Shown: one piece after another, positions 36,005-45,447 of the stretch
How positions within the stretch are numbered: position 1 is the stretch's first letter
Layout of the letters: each line of letters begins with the position of its first letter
From: Odontesthes bonariensis
Taxonomy: Eukaryota; Chordata; Actinopteri; Atheriniformes; Atherinopsidae
NCBI RefSeq assembly: GCF_027942865.1
Contig: NC_134515.1
Location: 32,863,449-32,927,448, forward strand
Direction: 5' to 3'
DNA length: 64,000 bases
Translations under genes and position numbers: made by a program
Notes under the pieces: model-generated
Told to the model about the DNA's origin: nothing
Seen by the model: the letters and a program-made list of their open reading frames with translations, nothing else
Databases searched by the model: none

Positions 36005-36824
36005 TGGCCCTGTCACACTGTTGCGTATGAGAGAAGCGTATGAGTTGCGTTTGAAAATTAATAATATAATTTTCATACGCACGAAAAGTCCTTGAAAATA
36101 AAGAATGACTAGCGTATGAGTAGCATATGAACTGCGCATGCCCAGCGTACGTTTCAACGCGCCTATATCAGCAGCCTTTCCACATTGCTCCATTATTGCA
36201 GTAGACGACGTGCTATCAACATCTCTCGAGACATTCATATCGACCATGCCTCCCAAGAAGCAATCGTCGTTTGCCCGGGCCCCGGGTCGAGGAAAAGGCA
36301 AAAAAACACAAGAATCATTCTCACCCAAACCTGCTGAAATGCCTGATGCACCTGTGGCTGATGAGTTACATGCTTCTGAGCGATCAAGATCCCCAACTCC
36401 TCCTCCTGACCGCTCCCGTGAATCGTCGGTTGCCTGCCGCCTCCATCTCCGCCCGTCTGCCGCCTCCATCTCCGCCAGACGGGCTATAAATACGCTAGCT
36501 GTACGGTACACCTTCATGCCAACATATGGCAATTTATGTCTAGCGTTCTCGACCTATCAGTAACGTACCTATATCGTACCTCTAGCGTATGCCTAGCGTA
36601 TGCTTAGCGTATTAACCATACGCACAAAAGTTTTGAGCATGTTCAAAAATTTATTTCTGCCTCAGCGTATGCCAACGTATGCCAACGTATGCCAGCGTGC
36701 TTGAAACGTATACAACCTATGCCTAACGTTCCCCTGGCGTATGTCAGCGTATACCAGCGTATGAGTGATAATTTTCATACGCAACTCATATGCTTCTCTC
36801 ATACACAACAGTGTGACAGGGCCT
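36005..36824. mobile_element. Harbinger-like transposon with GCGTATG repeats, copy 1
   Basis: The inverted ends GGCCCTGTCACACTGTTG and their complement continue for about 50 bp, flanked by TTA on both sides (36002-36004, 36825-36827), a PIF/Harbinger-type duplication. Both ends are filled with variants of GCGTATG/CATACGC, many in direct tandem at 36585-36770. The interior has a conserved reading frame from 36246. No transposase is present. A second, 5'-truncated copy lies at 43488-44158. Confidence 0.78.
36246..36563 (+). CDS. small Ser/Pro/Lys-rich protein frame in the Harbinger-like element
   Basis: From ATG 36246 the frame begins MPPKKQSSFARAPGRGKGKK, continues SRSPTPPPDRSRESS and stays open to 36563. 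The same start and first 65 or so residues are preserved in the second copy (43582), where a 24-bp deletion removes a duplicated PSAASISAR-coding segment and shifts the C-terminus. The composition is basic and disordered-looking. I recognise no domain; it might be the first exon of the parent transposon's DNA-binding protein. Expression is not shown. Confidence 0.3.
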   Translation: MPPKKQSSFARAPGRGKGKKTQESFSPKPAEMPDAPVADELHASERSRSPTPPPDRSRESSVACRLHLRPSAASISARRAINTLAVRYTFMPTYGNLCLAFSTYQ

Positions 36825-36863
36825 TTAGAGAATCACCGCTTTCAACTAATACAAGAAGAAGAG

Positions 36864-37654
36864 TGTTGTGAAGGACTAGGGACTGTGCACATGATCATGT
36901 AGTCTCCTGCTGGCCATCCATGCGTTCTGTGCGTGCAACCCTTATGGCTACACTTGTGTAGTTAATTGGAGTGTCAGTCTGAGGGTTCCATACACAGACG
37001 CCAGTGGATGGAGACGGAGAGATCAGAAAAGAATCCCTTGTCTTCCGTGGACTGTTTATGCTGTTGGGCGTTGTTGTGTGTTCAGAAACCGTAAGTCTTT
37101 GACATTTCCTGTTTGTGTGTGACCTGTTTAATGTTAGATTGTAGAATGTTATGATTAATGTCTTTATATTTCGCCGACGTTTAGTTTATAGCGGGTAATG
37201 CGATTACCGCGATAACCGCGTGTAAGTTAACTTAGAAGTGATAACTATTCCTGCCGTGTGAAACGGAGATGATGTTTCTAAGTTGGTAGTTTGTTGACTA
37301 GTACAGTGTGGCGTGTCAGTATAATAACGTGTATGTGTAGATTTAGGTATCTATTTGGTAATGTCAGGTATTAGTGTCTGGTTAGCTATTTCCCATGTGT
37401 GTTAGTGTATGATTAGCCATTAATGCTGTAGTCACTATGCATACGTTTCTAAGGGGCACTGTGCATTTTGTTTACTTTATAGAAACCACAATTACAACCT
37501 CCATCATCACAATAACAATTACAAATGTTAACCTCCCAACTGTGAATTCCACAAACTACAATAAATACTCTGGATCTGTACATCATGTCTGCATTTTAAT
37601 CAGATGCCCCACGGTGATTTCTACACATTTAACTAACTAGGAGCAATCAAAACA
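36864..37654 (+). repeat. BEL/Pao 5' LTR
   Basis: 791 bp, starting TGTTGTGAAGGACTAGGG and ending GCAATCAAAACA. It holds an AATAAA at 37560-37565. The 5' edge is set by comparison with the two other LTR copies, which diverge just left of it, and the 3' edge by the primer binding site and by the target duplication after the solo LTR. Confidence 0.92.
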
Positions 37655-37656
37655 TA

Positions 37657-37674
37657 TGGTGCCGAAACCCGGGA
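37657..37674 (+). other. primer binding site of the BEL/Pao element
   Basis: TGGTGCCGAAACCCGGGA begins two bases after the 5' LTR, where reverse transcription is primed by a tRNA 3' end. The TGG start complements the CCA of a tRNA. The tRNA species is not assigned. Confidence 0.8.
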
Positions 37675-37700
37675 GGAGAAGTTGCCGTGGAAATTAGTTC

Positions 37701-38747
37701 ATGATGTACACTGATCAATCCAGCCATCCAGCAGATGTTAGGCCAAGGCGTGAGAGGAGGCCACCAGCCTGGTTTAATGACTATGATGTTGAGTATCCAG
37801 ATAATGGGCAGTATCCTCTTCCATCCCGTTGAGTAGCTGGAGCCCAAGCCAGAGGCGCGGAGAGGGCAGCCGAGACGGACCCTCTTGCTCTCTACTTACC
37901 CACACAGCAGTCTGATTATGCTGGTGCCGCCCCAAGAAGCCCAAGCCGGCCTAGGCTACTCAGACCACTGTACCAGAGCACTCCAGCCTACCCTGCTGCA
38001 GCAGCACCAGAGGCTACATCTGCAATATTGGATGCGCTTAGACAGCTTCAAGAGGATAATCAGAAACTACATCACACAGTCATTCAGATGCAGCGACAAA
38101 TAAATACCAGAGCTTCAGAACACGACATGCTTCCTCCCTCTCCTCCCCCACCTGCTGTGGACCACTCTGTTCACCCTCAACCTTACGACATGATTCCTCC
38201 CCCTCCTCCCCCACCTGCTGTGGACCACTCTGTTCACCCTCAACCAAATGACATGCTTCCTCCCCCTCCTCCCCCACCTGCTGAAGACCACTCTGCTCAC
38301 CCTCAATCATACGACATGCTTCCTCCCCCTCCTCCCCCACCTGCTGAGGACCACTCTGCTCCCCCTCAACCATTCCTAAGAGATATAAGTTTAACATTGC
38401 CACCTCCACCACCCTTACGGGCGCGGTACTCGGGTGCACAAGATGGCGCACTTAAAGAGGAGAAGACAGAGGTGCCTCTATTACCACCATCGCAGCCTCC
38501 AGCTGGGCCATATGGTGCTATGGAAAAGGAGCCATACTTTCCCCCTCTGCCACCACTGCCAGTTGTTGGGCCTGCTCAGCCCACTCGCCCCTCAAGGAAC
38601 TACAGTAATGTGGTAGATGAGCTCACAGAGCACATGCAGAGGATGGGAATGCCAACCCAGCACCGACAGCCTGTCACACCAGAGTACTGTGAGCCAGACG
38701 CAGGTTCTGAATGGGATTTAGTCAGCAATGCGCCGAGGACGGCCTAG
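37701..38747 (+). pseudogene. BEL/Pao gag-like N-terminal region
   Basis: The frame from ATG 37701 gives a basic, proline-rich start (RPRRERRPPAWFNDYDVEYP) and meets a TGA at 37830 after 43 codons. It then stays open to TAG 38745. A coiled-coil-like segment (LDALRQLQEDNQKLHHT) is followed by four 21-residue proline-rich repeats (38119-38375) and a PLPP-rich linker. The next frame (38728) overlaps its end in the +1 phase, so a single indel probably separates this part from the DUF1759 domain. The repeats likely make a flexible, assembly-linked region. Confidence 0.75.
38119..38375 (+). repeat. 63-bp coding minisatellite, four units
   Basis: Four tandem units begin with GACATGCTTCCTCC or a variant at about 38125, 38188, 38251 and 38314. 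Each encodes DMLPPPPPPPAxDHSxxPQ. The length is a multiple of three, so unit number can change without frameshift. Minus-strand frames across it are by-products. Confidence 0.9.
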
Positions 38748-41451
38748 GCCTTCAGTTCCAGCTCAGCACCCCAGAGATTACCAGCAAGAGCGGGTGTACC
38801 GTGGACCGAAGCCTAAGATCCCCCATTTCACGAAACCTGACCCCAGAGAGTTCAACAGGCTTAAGACAGCGTTGGATAACCTATTGCCTGATAATGCAAC
38901 AGAGCGGTTTAAATATCAAATATTGGTGGATCATTTAAAATTTGAAGAAGCTTTGCTAATTGCAGATTCATATACCAACTCCAAGACGCCGTATTCAGAC
39001 ACTATGGCATCCCTCACTGACCACTATGGACAGCCTCACCAATTAGCCCTGTGCCAGATCGCTGAAATGATGGATGCTGCCAATATCCGCGCTAATGACA
39101 CTGGTGCGTTCAAGAGGTTTGCACTTCGCGTCCGGGCTTTACATGGGATGCTTGACCAATTAGGTGACAGTGGTCAGGTCGAGATGCAATGTGGGTCGCA
39201 CGTGACAAGATTGCTGCTGAAGCTACCACAAGACCTGAGAGCGCAGTTTAAGCGTTATCTGTACCCTAAGAACATCCGCATCCCCACCCTGCACCATTTC
39301 GCTGAGTGGTTAGATTTTGAGCTGAAAATGCAGGAGACTGTGTTCGAGACACTCAGCGTGATTGGGGCTGCTGACGACTCCAAGAAGGAGAAGCGAAGAG
39401 AGCCAAAGTCCAACCGCGCCACCAGTATTCTCTATTGGGCCGAACAGCAAGTCAGCACAGCTGTGAGTGAGAAACCCCCGGCACCCAGCAGCAAGCAAGG
39501 TGAGAGACAGGCCTACTGCCCTTACTGTTCTAATGATCAGCATTACCTGAGTCAGTGCTCCAACTTCAGCCAGCTAGTCACTGAACAGAAGAGCAGTTGG
39601 ATAAAGGCAAACAAGAAGTGCTGGCGATGTGGGCGTGCCCACCAGGCCTCTCAGTGTTGCCTCAAGACCACCTGCAAGAAGTGTAAAGGGAGGCATCTGG
39701 AAATTCTGCATGACGTCAATGCCAGGCCAACCTCTGATGAGAGCACCAATGCAGTCAGTAAGCCAAGTGATGTGTTCTACCTCGATCGACGGGCAGGTGG
39801 CAGTCCAGTGATGCTAAAGGTGAGCAAAGTAATCCTGCACAATGGAAAGCAAAGCATGGAGACATATGCCATATTAGACGATGGCTCTGAGCGCACAATT
39901 CTACTTGCTACAGCTGCGCGAACACTGAAGCTGCACGGCATACCAGAAGGCCTAGCCCTGAGAACAGTGTGCCAGGAGGTGAAAGTCATACAGGGTCATT
40001 CTGTATCATTCTCCATATCCCCTGTCTGCCAACCAAAAAAGGAATTCCGGATACGTGGAGCCTTCACAGCAGAGCCATTAGGACTAGCAGAGCATACTTA
40101 CCCTGTGAAGGCGCTGCAGCAGAAGTACAAACACCTCAAAGGGCTGCCTATTGAAGACCTCAACCGTGTCCACCCAGTCATCCTGATTGGTTCAGACTAC
40201 CCCGAGCTGATCACACCGATCGAGCCTGTGCGACTAGGTCCCCCTGGTGGACCAGCTGCAGTGAGGGCCAAGCTTGGATGGACACTGCAGGGGCCAACCA
40301 AGTTAGTTCAGCAGCAGCTCCAGTCAAGCCAGTGTTTGCACGTGTCCACTTTTTCACCCTCCACTGAGCTGTTCCAGAATGTTGAAAGGCTTTGGCAATT
40401 AGACGTTCTACCATACAGGAGCGAAAACCTTGTGACTCGGTCACGCCAGGATAAGGAGGCCATTGCCCTGCTGGAGCAGAAAACTGTGCGAGTAGAGGTG
40501 GAGGGGACACAGCGCTATGCAACACCGCTGCTCAGAGTCAAGAATATGCCCAAGCTGCAAGCTCATAAGGAGGCAGTACTACCCCTACTGCGCAATACCG
40601 AGCGTCGCTTGGCAAAGGACCCAGAGCGGGCGACTGCCTACCGAGAGGAGATAGATAAGCTGGAACGAGCAGGGTACATTGTGAAAGTCAAGGAAGAAGA
40701 ACTGAGCAGTGATGGTGAGTCATGGTTCATCCCTCACCATATGGTATCCCACAATGGGAAGAACCGTATTTTGTTCAATTGCTCCTTTGCACATAATGGA
40801 GCCAATTTGAATGACCTGATCCTCCCTGGCCCAACCTTGACTTCCAGCCTGCTCGGTGTGCTCCTGAGATTTTGTGAGCATTCCATCTCTATCAGTAGCG
40901 ATATAAAGGGAATGTTCCACCAGGTGAAGTTACTGCCTCAAGACAAAGCACTGCTCCAGTTCCTGTGGAGGGACTTGCACAAAGACACCCCCCTCAGCAT
41001 ATATGAGTGGCAGGTTCTCTCCAGCCTCTACGACCCGCTGGGATTCATCATTCCCTTCACCACAAGGGCCAAAGTCTTAGTCCAGTGCCTGTGGAGCAAA
41101 GCAAGAGACTGGGATGACCCAGCGCTGCCCGAAGATGCCATGCTGATGTGGACAGAGTGGCAGGAAGAGTTACAGCGACTGCCTCAGATATCCCTGCCAC
41201 GCTGCTATGTGAGTCCTCAGATGGACAGAGAGGCTTGCACCAGAACAGTTCACATCTTCTGTGACGCCTCCGAGCGTGCCCATGGCGCTGTTGCTTACCT
41301 GCACTCTGAGGGTCGAGATGGACCAGTGGAGATGTCATTCCTCACTGCACGTTCCAGAGTGGCTCCTAAGAAGCAACAGTCCATGCCACGACCTCTGGTC
41401 AGACTCCACAACTGTCCTGACCTGGATCCAGTCGGAGTCTTGCAGGTTTAG
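38728..41451 (+). pseudogene. BEL/Pao Gag-Pol, central part (DUF1759, zinc knuckles, protease, partial RT)
   Basis: A 907-codon open frame. DUF1759-type capsid domain at residues about 30-210 (FNRLKTALDNLLPDN; LLLKLPQDLRAQFKRYL). Zinc knuckles about 265-330 (CPYCSNDQHYLSQC, CWRCGRAHQASQCC). Aspartic protease with LDDGSERTIL about 385. RT palm from about 650 with RILFNCSFAHNGANLNDL and SISSDIKGMFHQVKL, which carries the first catalytic Asp. At about 41020 the sequence jumps from EWQVL to SSLYDPLGFIIPF, so the segment with the two catalytic Asp residues is gone, in frame. The RNase H FCDASERAHGAVAYL follows, then a second deletion near 41392 shifts the frame and ends this part. Confidence 0.88.
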
Positions 41452-42586
41452 AGTTTTCGTTGGTACAAGAGTGGCTGAGATCCAAGAACTGACGAGTGAA
41501 TGCTCCTGGCGCTATGTCGATTCTGGTAACAACCCTGCAGATGACATCACTCGTGGCAAGACCTTCATGGAAATAGCGGAGGATGGCAGATGGAAGGATG
41601 GACCACCATTCCTGTTGCAGTCACCTGAGTTCTGGCCCACAAAGCCTTCAGGGGCTGTAGCAGACGACGAAGCGGAGACACGGAAAATGATGTTCTGTAG
41701 CCTGGTCACCACCACTGCGCCTCCAGCCCTCCCTGACCTAGACCAGTTCTCCTCATTCCGAGATCTGGTCCATGCGGTTGCACTTTCTCGCCATGGGGCG
41801 GCCGCAGGTCAAAGTAGTCCAACAGCAGAGGACTATAGGGCAATAGAGATGGAAATGCTTCAACCAGCACAGCAGGACAGCTTTGGAGAAGAGTATGCCC
41901 TCCTATCTGCCGGTAAACCCTTAACATCTACCAATAGGCTGCTCACACTTGCTCCGGAGTTGGACCAGGCTACTGGACTGATAAGAGTTGGAGGACGTCT
42001 TCGTCGCAGCCAAGAGCTAGAACCAGAGACAGTCCATCCAGTGGTCTTAGATCCAGCACACAAGATCACGAGACTTGTAGTGCATGACGTAGATGAAGAC
42101 CTAAGACACCCTGGCACAGAGCGCCTCTTTGCCGAGCTTAGGAGGAGATTCTGGATATTACATGGCCGCGAGGCAGTTAAACGGCATCAACAGTTCTGTC
42201 CAGAATGCAAGCGGTGGAGAGCTCAGCCCAAAGTCCCCTTCATGGCAGACCTCCCTGAAGCCAGACTGCGCTTGTTTAAGCCCCCCTTTTACTCCACAGG
42301 AGTTGACTGTTTCGGGCCGTTCACAATCAAAGTTGGACGGCGCTCAGAGAAAAGGTGGGGAATACTGTTCAAGTGTTTGACAACAAAGGCAGTCCACATT
42401 GATGTTCTCACAAGTTTGGACTCTGACGCATTCCTAATGGCCTTACGTCGATTCATCGCCAGAAGAGGGAAGCCATCAGAAATCCTATCAGATCAGGGCA
42501 CGAATTTTAAGGGCGGAGATCGTGAGCTCCATGAAGCCTTCCAGGCATTGCACCCTGACCTGAAAGAGCAGTTGTCACAGCACTAG
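41400..42586 (+). pseudogene. BEL/Pao Pol: RNase H end and integrase
   Basis: Continues Pol in the next frame. It starts with LWSDSTTVLTWIQSES (RNase H), then VDSGNNPADDITRG. The integrase zinc-binding domain follows (HPGTERLFAELRRRFWI, CPECKRW, about 42105-42215) and the DDE core with STGVDCFGPF (first Asp, about 42296) and LSDQGTNFKGG (second Asp, about 42488). TAG at 42584 ends the frame just before the block with the catalytic Glu ([10 protein letters not shown], about 42626). The enzyme would insert the cDNA; this copy is broken. Confidence 0.85.
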
Positions 42587-43230
42587 ATCAGCTTCAAGTT
42601 CAACCCCCCCAGTGCACCTCACTTCGGTGGCATTTGGGAAAGAGAAATAAGATCAGTCAAAGCTGCTCTGTACGCCACTGTACAACCCCACACCATACCA
42701 GAAGAGGTATTGCGTACTTGATCGAGGTGGAGGGAATCTTGAATTCCAAGCCACTTGGATATGTGTCAAGTGACGTGGCGGATGCAGACCCTGTAACCCC
42801 AAACTTGCTGCTGATGGGGCGGCTAGACCCGTCTCTGCCCCAGGCTGTTTATGAGGAGTCGGAGCTCCTAAGCAGGAAGAGATGGAAACACTCACAAATC
42901 CTTGCTGATCAGTTCTGGACTCATTTCATTCGCCACTACCTCCCAACACTCCAGACCCGGGCTAAGTGGCATAAGGAAACGCCAGCCTATCAGACTGGAG
43001 ACATCATCCTGGTGATAGACCCCCTGCTGCCCAGGGCCCTCTGGCCTGTGGGTCGGATCACTAAGGTGCTTCCCGGAGTCGATGGCCGCATCCGGACAGC
43101 CGAGGTCAACGTCAAGGACAGGCACTACATTAGGCCTGTTGCCCGACTCATCCCACTGCCTGCCGTACCGGACATGGAGTCCCGCCCGGTCCCGTCGCGT
43201 CCTTCAGATAAGGACAAACTGGACCAGTGA
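42587..43230 (+). pseudogene. BEL/Pao Pol C-terminus (integrase end, DUF5641)
   Basis: After the stop, the integrase frame continues with [15 protein letters not shown] to about 42720. A frameshift then leads to VEGILNSKPLGYVSSD and a long open stretch to TGA 43228. That stretch holds the BEL-specific C-terminal domain (RKRWKHSQILADQFWTHF, LQTRAKWHK, GDIILVID, WPVGRITKVLPG, RTAEVNVKD). The G-rich stretch just before the 3' LTR follows at once. Confidence 0.85.
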
Positions 43231-43246
43231 CCAGTTTGGGGGCGGC

Positions 43247-43490
43247 TGTTGTGAAGGACTAGGGACTGTGCACATGATCAGGTAGTCTCCTGCTGGCCAT
43301 CCATGCGTTCTGTGCGTGCAACCCTTATGGCTACACTTGTGTAGTTAATTGGAGTGTCAGTCTGAGGGTTCCATACACAGACGCCAGTGGATGGAGAGGG
43401 AGAGATCAGAAAAGAATCCCTTGTCTTCCGTGGACTGTTTATGCTGTTGGGCGTTGTTGTGTGTTCAGAAACCGTAAGTCTTTGACATTT
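43247..43490 (+). repeat. BEL/Pao 3' LTR, truncated after 244 bp
   Basis: Starts TGTTGTGAAGG next to the G-rich stretch GGGGGCGGC and follows the 5' LTR closely up to GACATTTC. It then switches to Harbinger-like sequence. The base string TTTC is shared by both partners at the switch (43488-43491). Confidence 0.9.
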
Positions 43491-44158
43491 CAACACGCCT
43501 ATATCAGCAGCCTTTCCACATTGCTCCATTATTGCAGTAGACGACGCGCTATCAACATCTCTCGAGACATTCATCTCGATCATGCCTCCCAAGAAGCAAT
43601 CGTCGTTTGCCCAGGCCCTGGGTCGAGGAAAAGGCAAAAAAACACAAGAATCATTCTCACCCAAACCTGCTGAAATGCCTGATGCACCTGCGGCTGATGA
43701 GTTACATGCTTCTGAGCGATCAAGATCCCCAACTCCTCCTCCTGACCGCTCCCGTGAATCGTCGGTTGCCTGCCGCCTCCATCTCCGCCAGACGGGCTAT
43801 AAATACGCTAGCTGTACGGTACACCTTCATGCCAACATATGGCAATTTATGTCTAGCGTTCTCGACCTATCAGTAACGTACCTATATCGTACCTCTAGTG
43901 TATTCAGCGTATGCCTAGCGTATGCTTAGCGTATTAACCATACGCACAAAAGTTTTGAGCATGTTCAAAAATTTATTTCTGCCTCAACGCTGAGGCCAAC
44001 GTATGCCAACGTATGCCAACATATGCCAGCGTGCTTGAAACGTATACAACCTATGCCTAACGTTCCCCTGGCGTATGTCAGCGTATACCAGCGTATGAGT
44101 GATAATTTTCATACGGAACTCATATGCTTCTCTCATACGCAGCAGTGTGACAGGGCCT
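43491..44158. mobile_element. Harbinger-like transposon, copy 2, 5'-truncated
   Basis: Matches copy 1 from about 36156 to its right end, including the GCGTATG repeats and the start of the small frame (43582). The left inverted end is missing. The right end CAGTGTGACAGGGCC is followed by TTA and then by the same hAT-derived flank (GAGAATCACCGC) as copy 1. It is therefore a duplicated block and not an independent insertion. Confidence 0.85.
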
Positions 44159-44198
44159 TTAGAGAATCACCGCTTTCAACTAATACAAAGAAGAAGAG

Positions 44199-44996
44199 TG
44201 TTGTGAAGGACTAGGGACTGTGCACATGATCAGGTAGTCTCCTGCTGGCCATCCATGCGTTCTGTGCGTGCAACCCTTATGGCTACACTTGTGTAGTTAA
44301 TTGGAGTGTCAGTCTGAGGGTTCCATACACAGACGCCAGTGGATGGAGACGGAGAGATCAGAAAAGAATCCCTTGTCTTCCATGGACTGTTTATGCTGTT
44401 GGGCGTTGTTGTGTGTTCAGAAACCGTAAGTCTTTGACATTTCCCGTTTGTGTGTGACCTGTTTAATGTTAGATTGTAGAATGTTATGATTAATGTCTTT
44501 ATATTTCGCCGACGTTTAGTTTATAGCGGGTAATGCGATTACCGCGTGTAAGTTAACTTAGAAGTGATAACTATTCCTGCCGTGTGAAACGGAGATGATG
44601 TTTCTAAGTTGGTAGTTTGTTGACTAGTACAGTGTGGCGTGTCAGTATAATAACGTGTATGTGTAGATTTAGGTATCTATTTGGTAATGTCAGGTATTAG
44701 TGTCTGGTTAGCTATTTCCCATGTGTGTTAGTGTATGATTAGCCATTAATGCTGTAGTCACTATGCATACGTTTCTAAGGGGCACTGTGCATTTTGTTTA
44801 CTTTATAGAAACCACAATTACAACCTCCATCATCACAATAACAATTACAAATGTGAAGAACATAGGACCATAACCTCCCAACTGTGAATTCCACAAACTA
44901 CAATAAATACTCTGGATCTGTACATCATGTCTGCATTTTAATCAGATGCCCCACGGTGATTTCTACACATTTAACTAACTAGGAGCAATCAAAACA
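44199..44996 (+). repeat. BEL/Pao solo LTR with intact target duplication
   Basis: 798 bp, TGTTGTGAAGG to CAATCAAAACA, flanked by AAGAG at 44194-44198 and 44997-45001. Relative to the 5' LTR it lacks a 9-bp GATAACCGC unit and has a 16-bp insertion (GAAGAACATAGGACCA) near 44855. No internal sequence is attached. The hAT right end continues after it. Confidence 0.92.
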
Positions 44997-45447
44997 AAGA
45001 GTTTCTATGGGACGTTATTGTCAAACAACTGATAGTGAATCCCTGGGAGATTGACTGACTCCCGCAATTTCCGAATGAATGCTATTCTGAAGTGTTGTCG
45101 TTGTATTGTTAAATTATAACAAGGCTTCCATGAGAAGTGGTAGTTGATGAAACGTGGCTGTGCTATTCTAGATATTGAAAAGCGAATTTTAAGTAGGTAT
45201 ACGGAGCATTTTAGGTAGGTATACGGAAATCCCCCAAAAAAAGAGGTGGGTATACGCCGTATACCTGTGTTCAACGTAGACTACACCACTGCTTATAGCC
45301 CTGCTATTTCTAATGTGTAGCTGTCAGATATCAGCACTGCTGTAAAGGTTTGTGAGTGTTCCAGTCTGAACCAAGTTTGCTGGAGTTATAAAGTGTCTCA
45401 GTAAGACTCCTCAAAACATATCCTCTGCGAGGGTTTTTTATAATGCA

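Larger units (their letters stand above)
36864..43490 (+). mobile_element. BEL/Pao LTR retrotransposon, defective provirus
   Basis: Order: 5' LTR (36864-37654), primer binding site, gag-like region, pol with protease, RT, RNase H and integrase, a G-rich polypurine-like stretch (43237-43246), and only the first 244 bp of the 3' LTR. The DUF1759-type Gag domain fused with Pol, and the DUF5641-type C-terminus, are diagnostic of BEL/Pao. A stop in gag, frameshifts, and deletions of the RT catalytic region and part of RNase H make it unable to replicate. The target duplication AAGAG precedes the 5' LTR (36859-36863). Confidence 0.92.
35336..45291. mobile_element. hAT nonautonomous transposon hosting nested insertions
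   Basis: The outer ends are perfect 16-bp inverted repeats CAGTGGTGTAGTCTAC. An exact 8-bp target duplication CTTATAGC lies at 35328-35335 and 45292-45299, the hallmark of hAT elements. Own sequence is 35336-36004, 36828-36863 and 45002-45291, about 1 kb in all, with no transposase. A GGTGGGTATAC string repeats near both ends. Contents: a Harbinger-like element, a BEL/Pao provirus, a partial repeat of both, and a solo LTR. An AT dinucleotide run lies at about 35836-35854. Confidence 0.85.

Noticed and set aside
36002..36827. Harbinger-like copy 2 as an independent insertion
   Set aside because: Copy 2 is followed by the same hAT flank and AAGAG as copy 1, so it is part of a duplicated block.
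38119..38375. CRISPR-like regular repeats
   Set aside because: The units are contiguous with no spacers, in a eukaryotic retrotransposon, and encode a proline-rich protein.
38080..38451. Minus-strand 123-codon frame with repeated RVNRVVHSRWGRRG-like units
   Set aside because: It is the antisense reading of the 63-bp gag repeats on the plus strand; no independent support.
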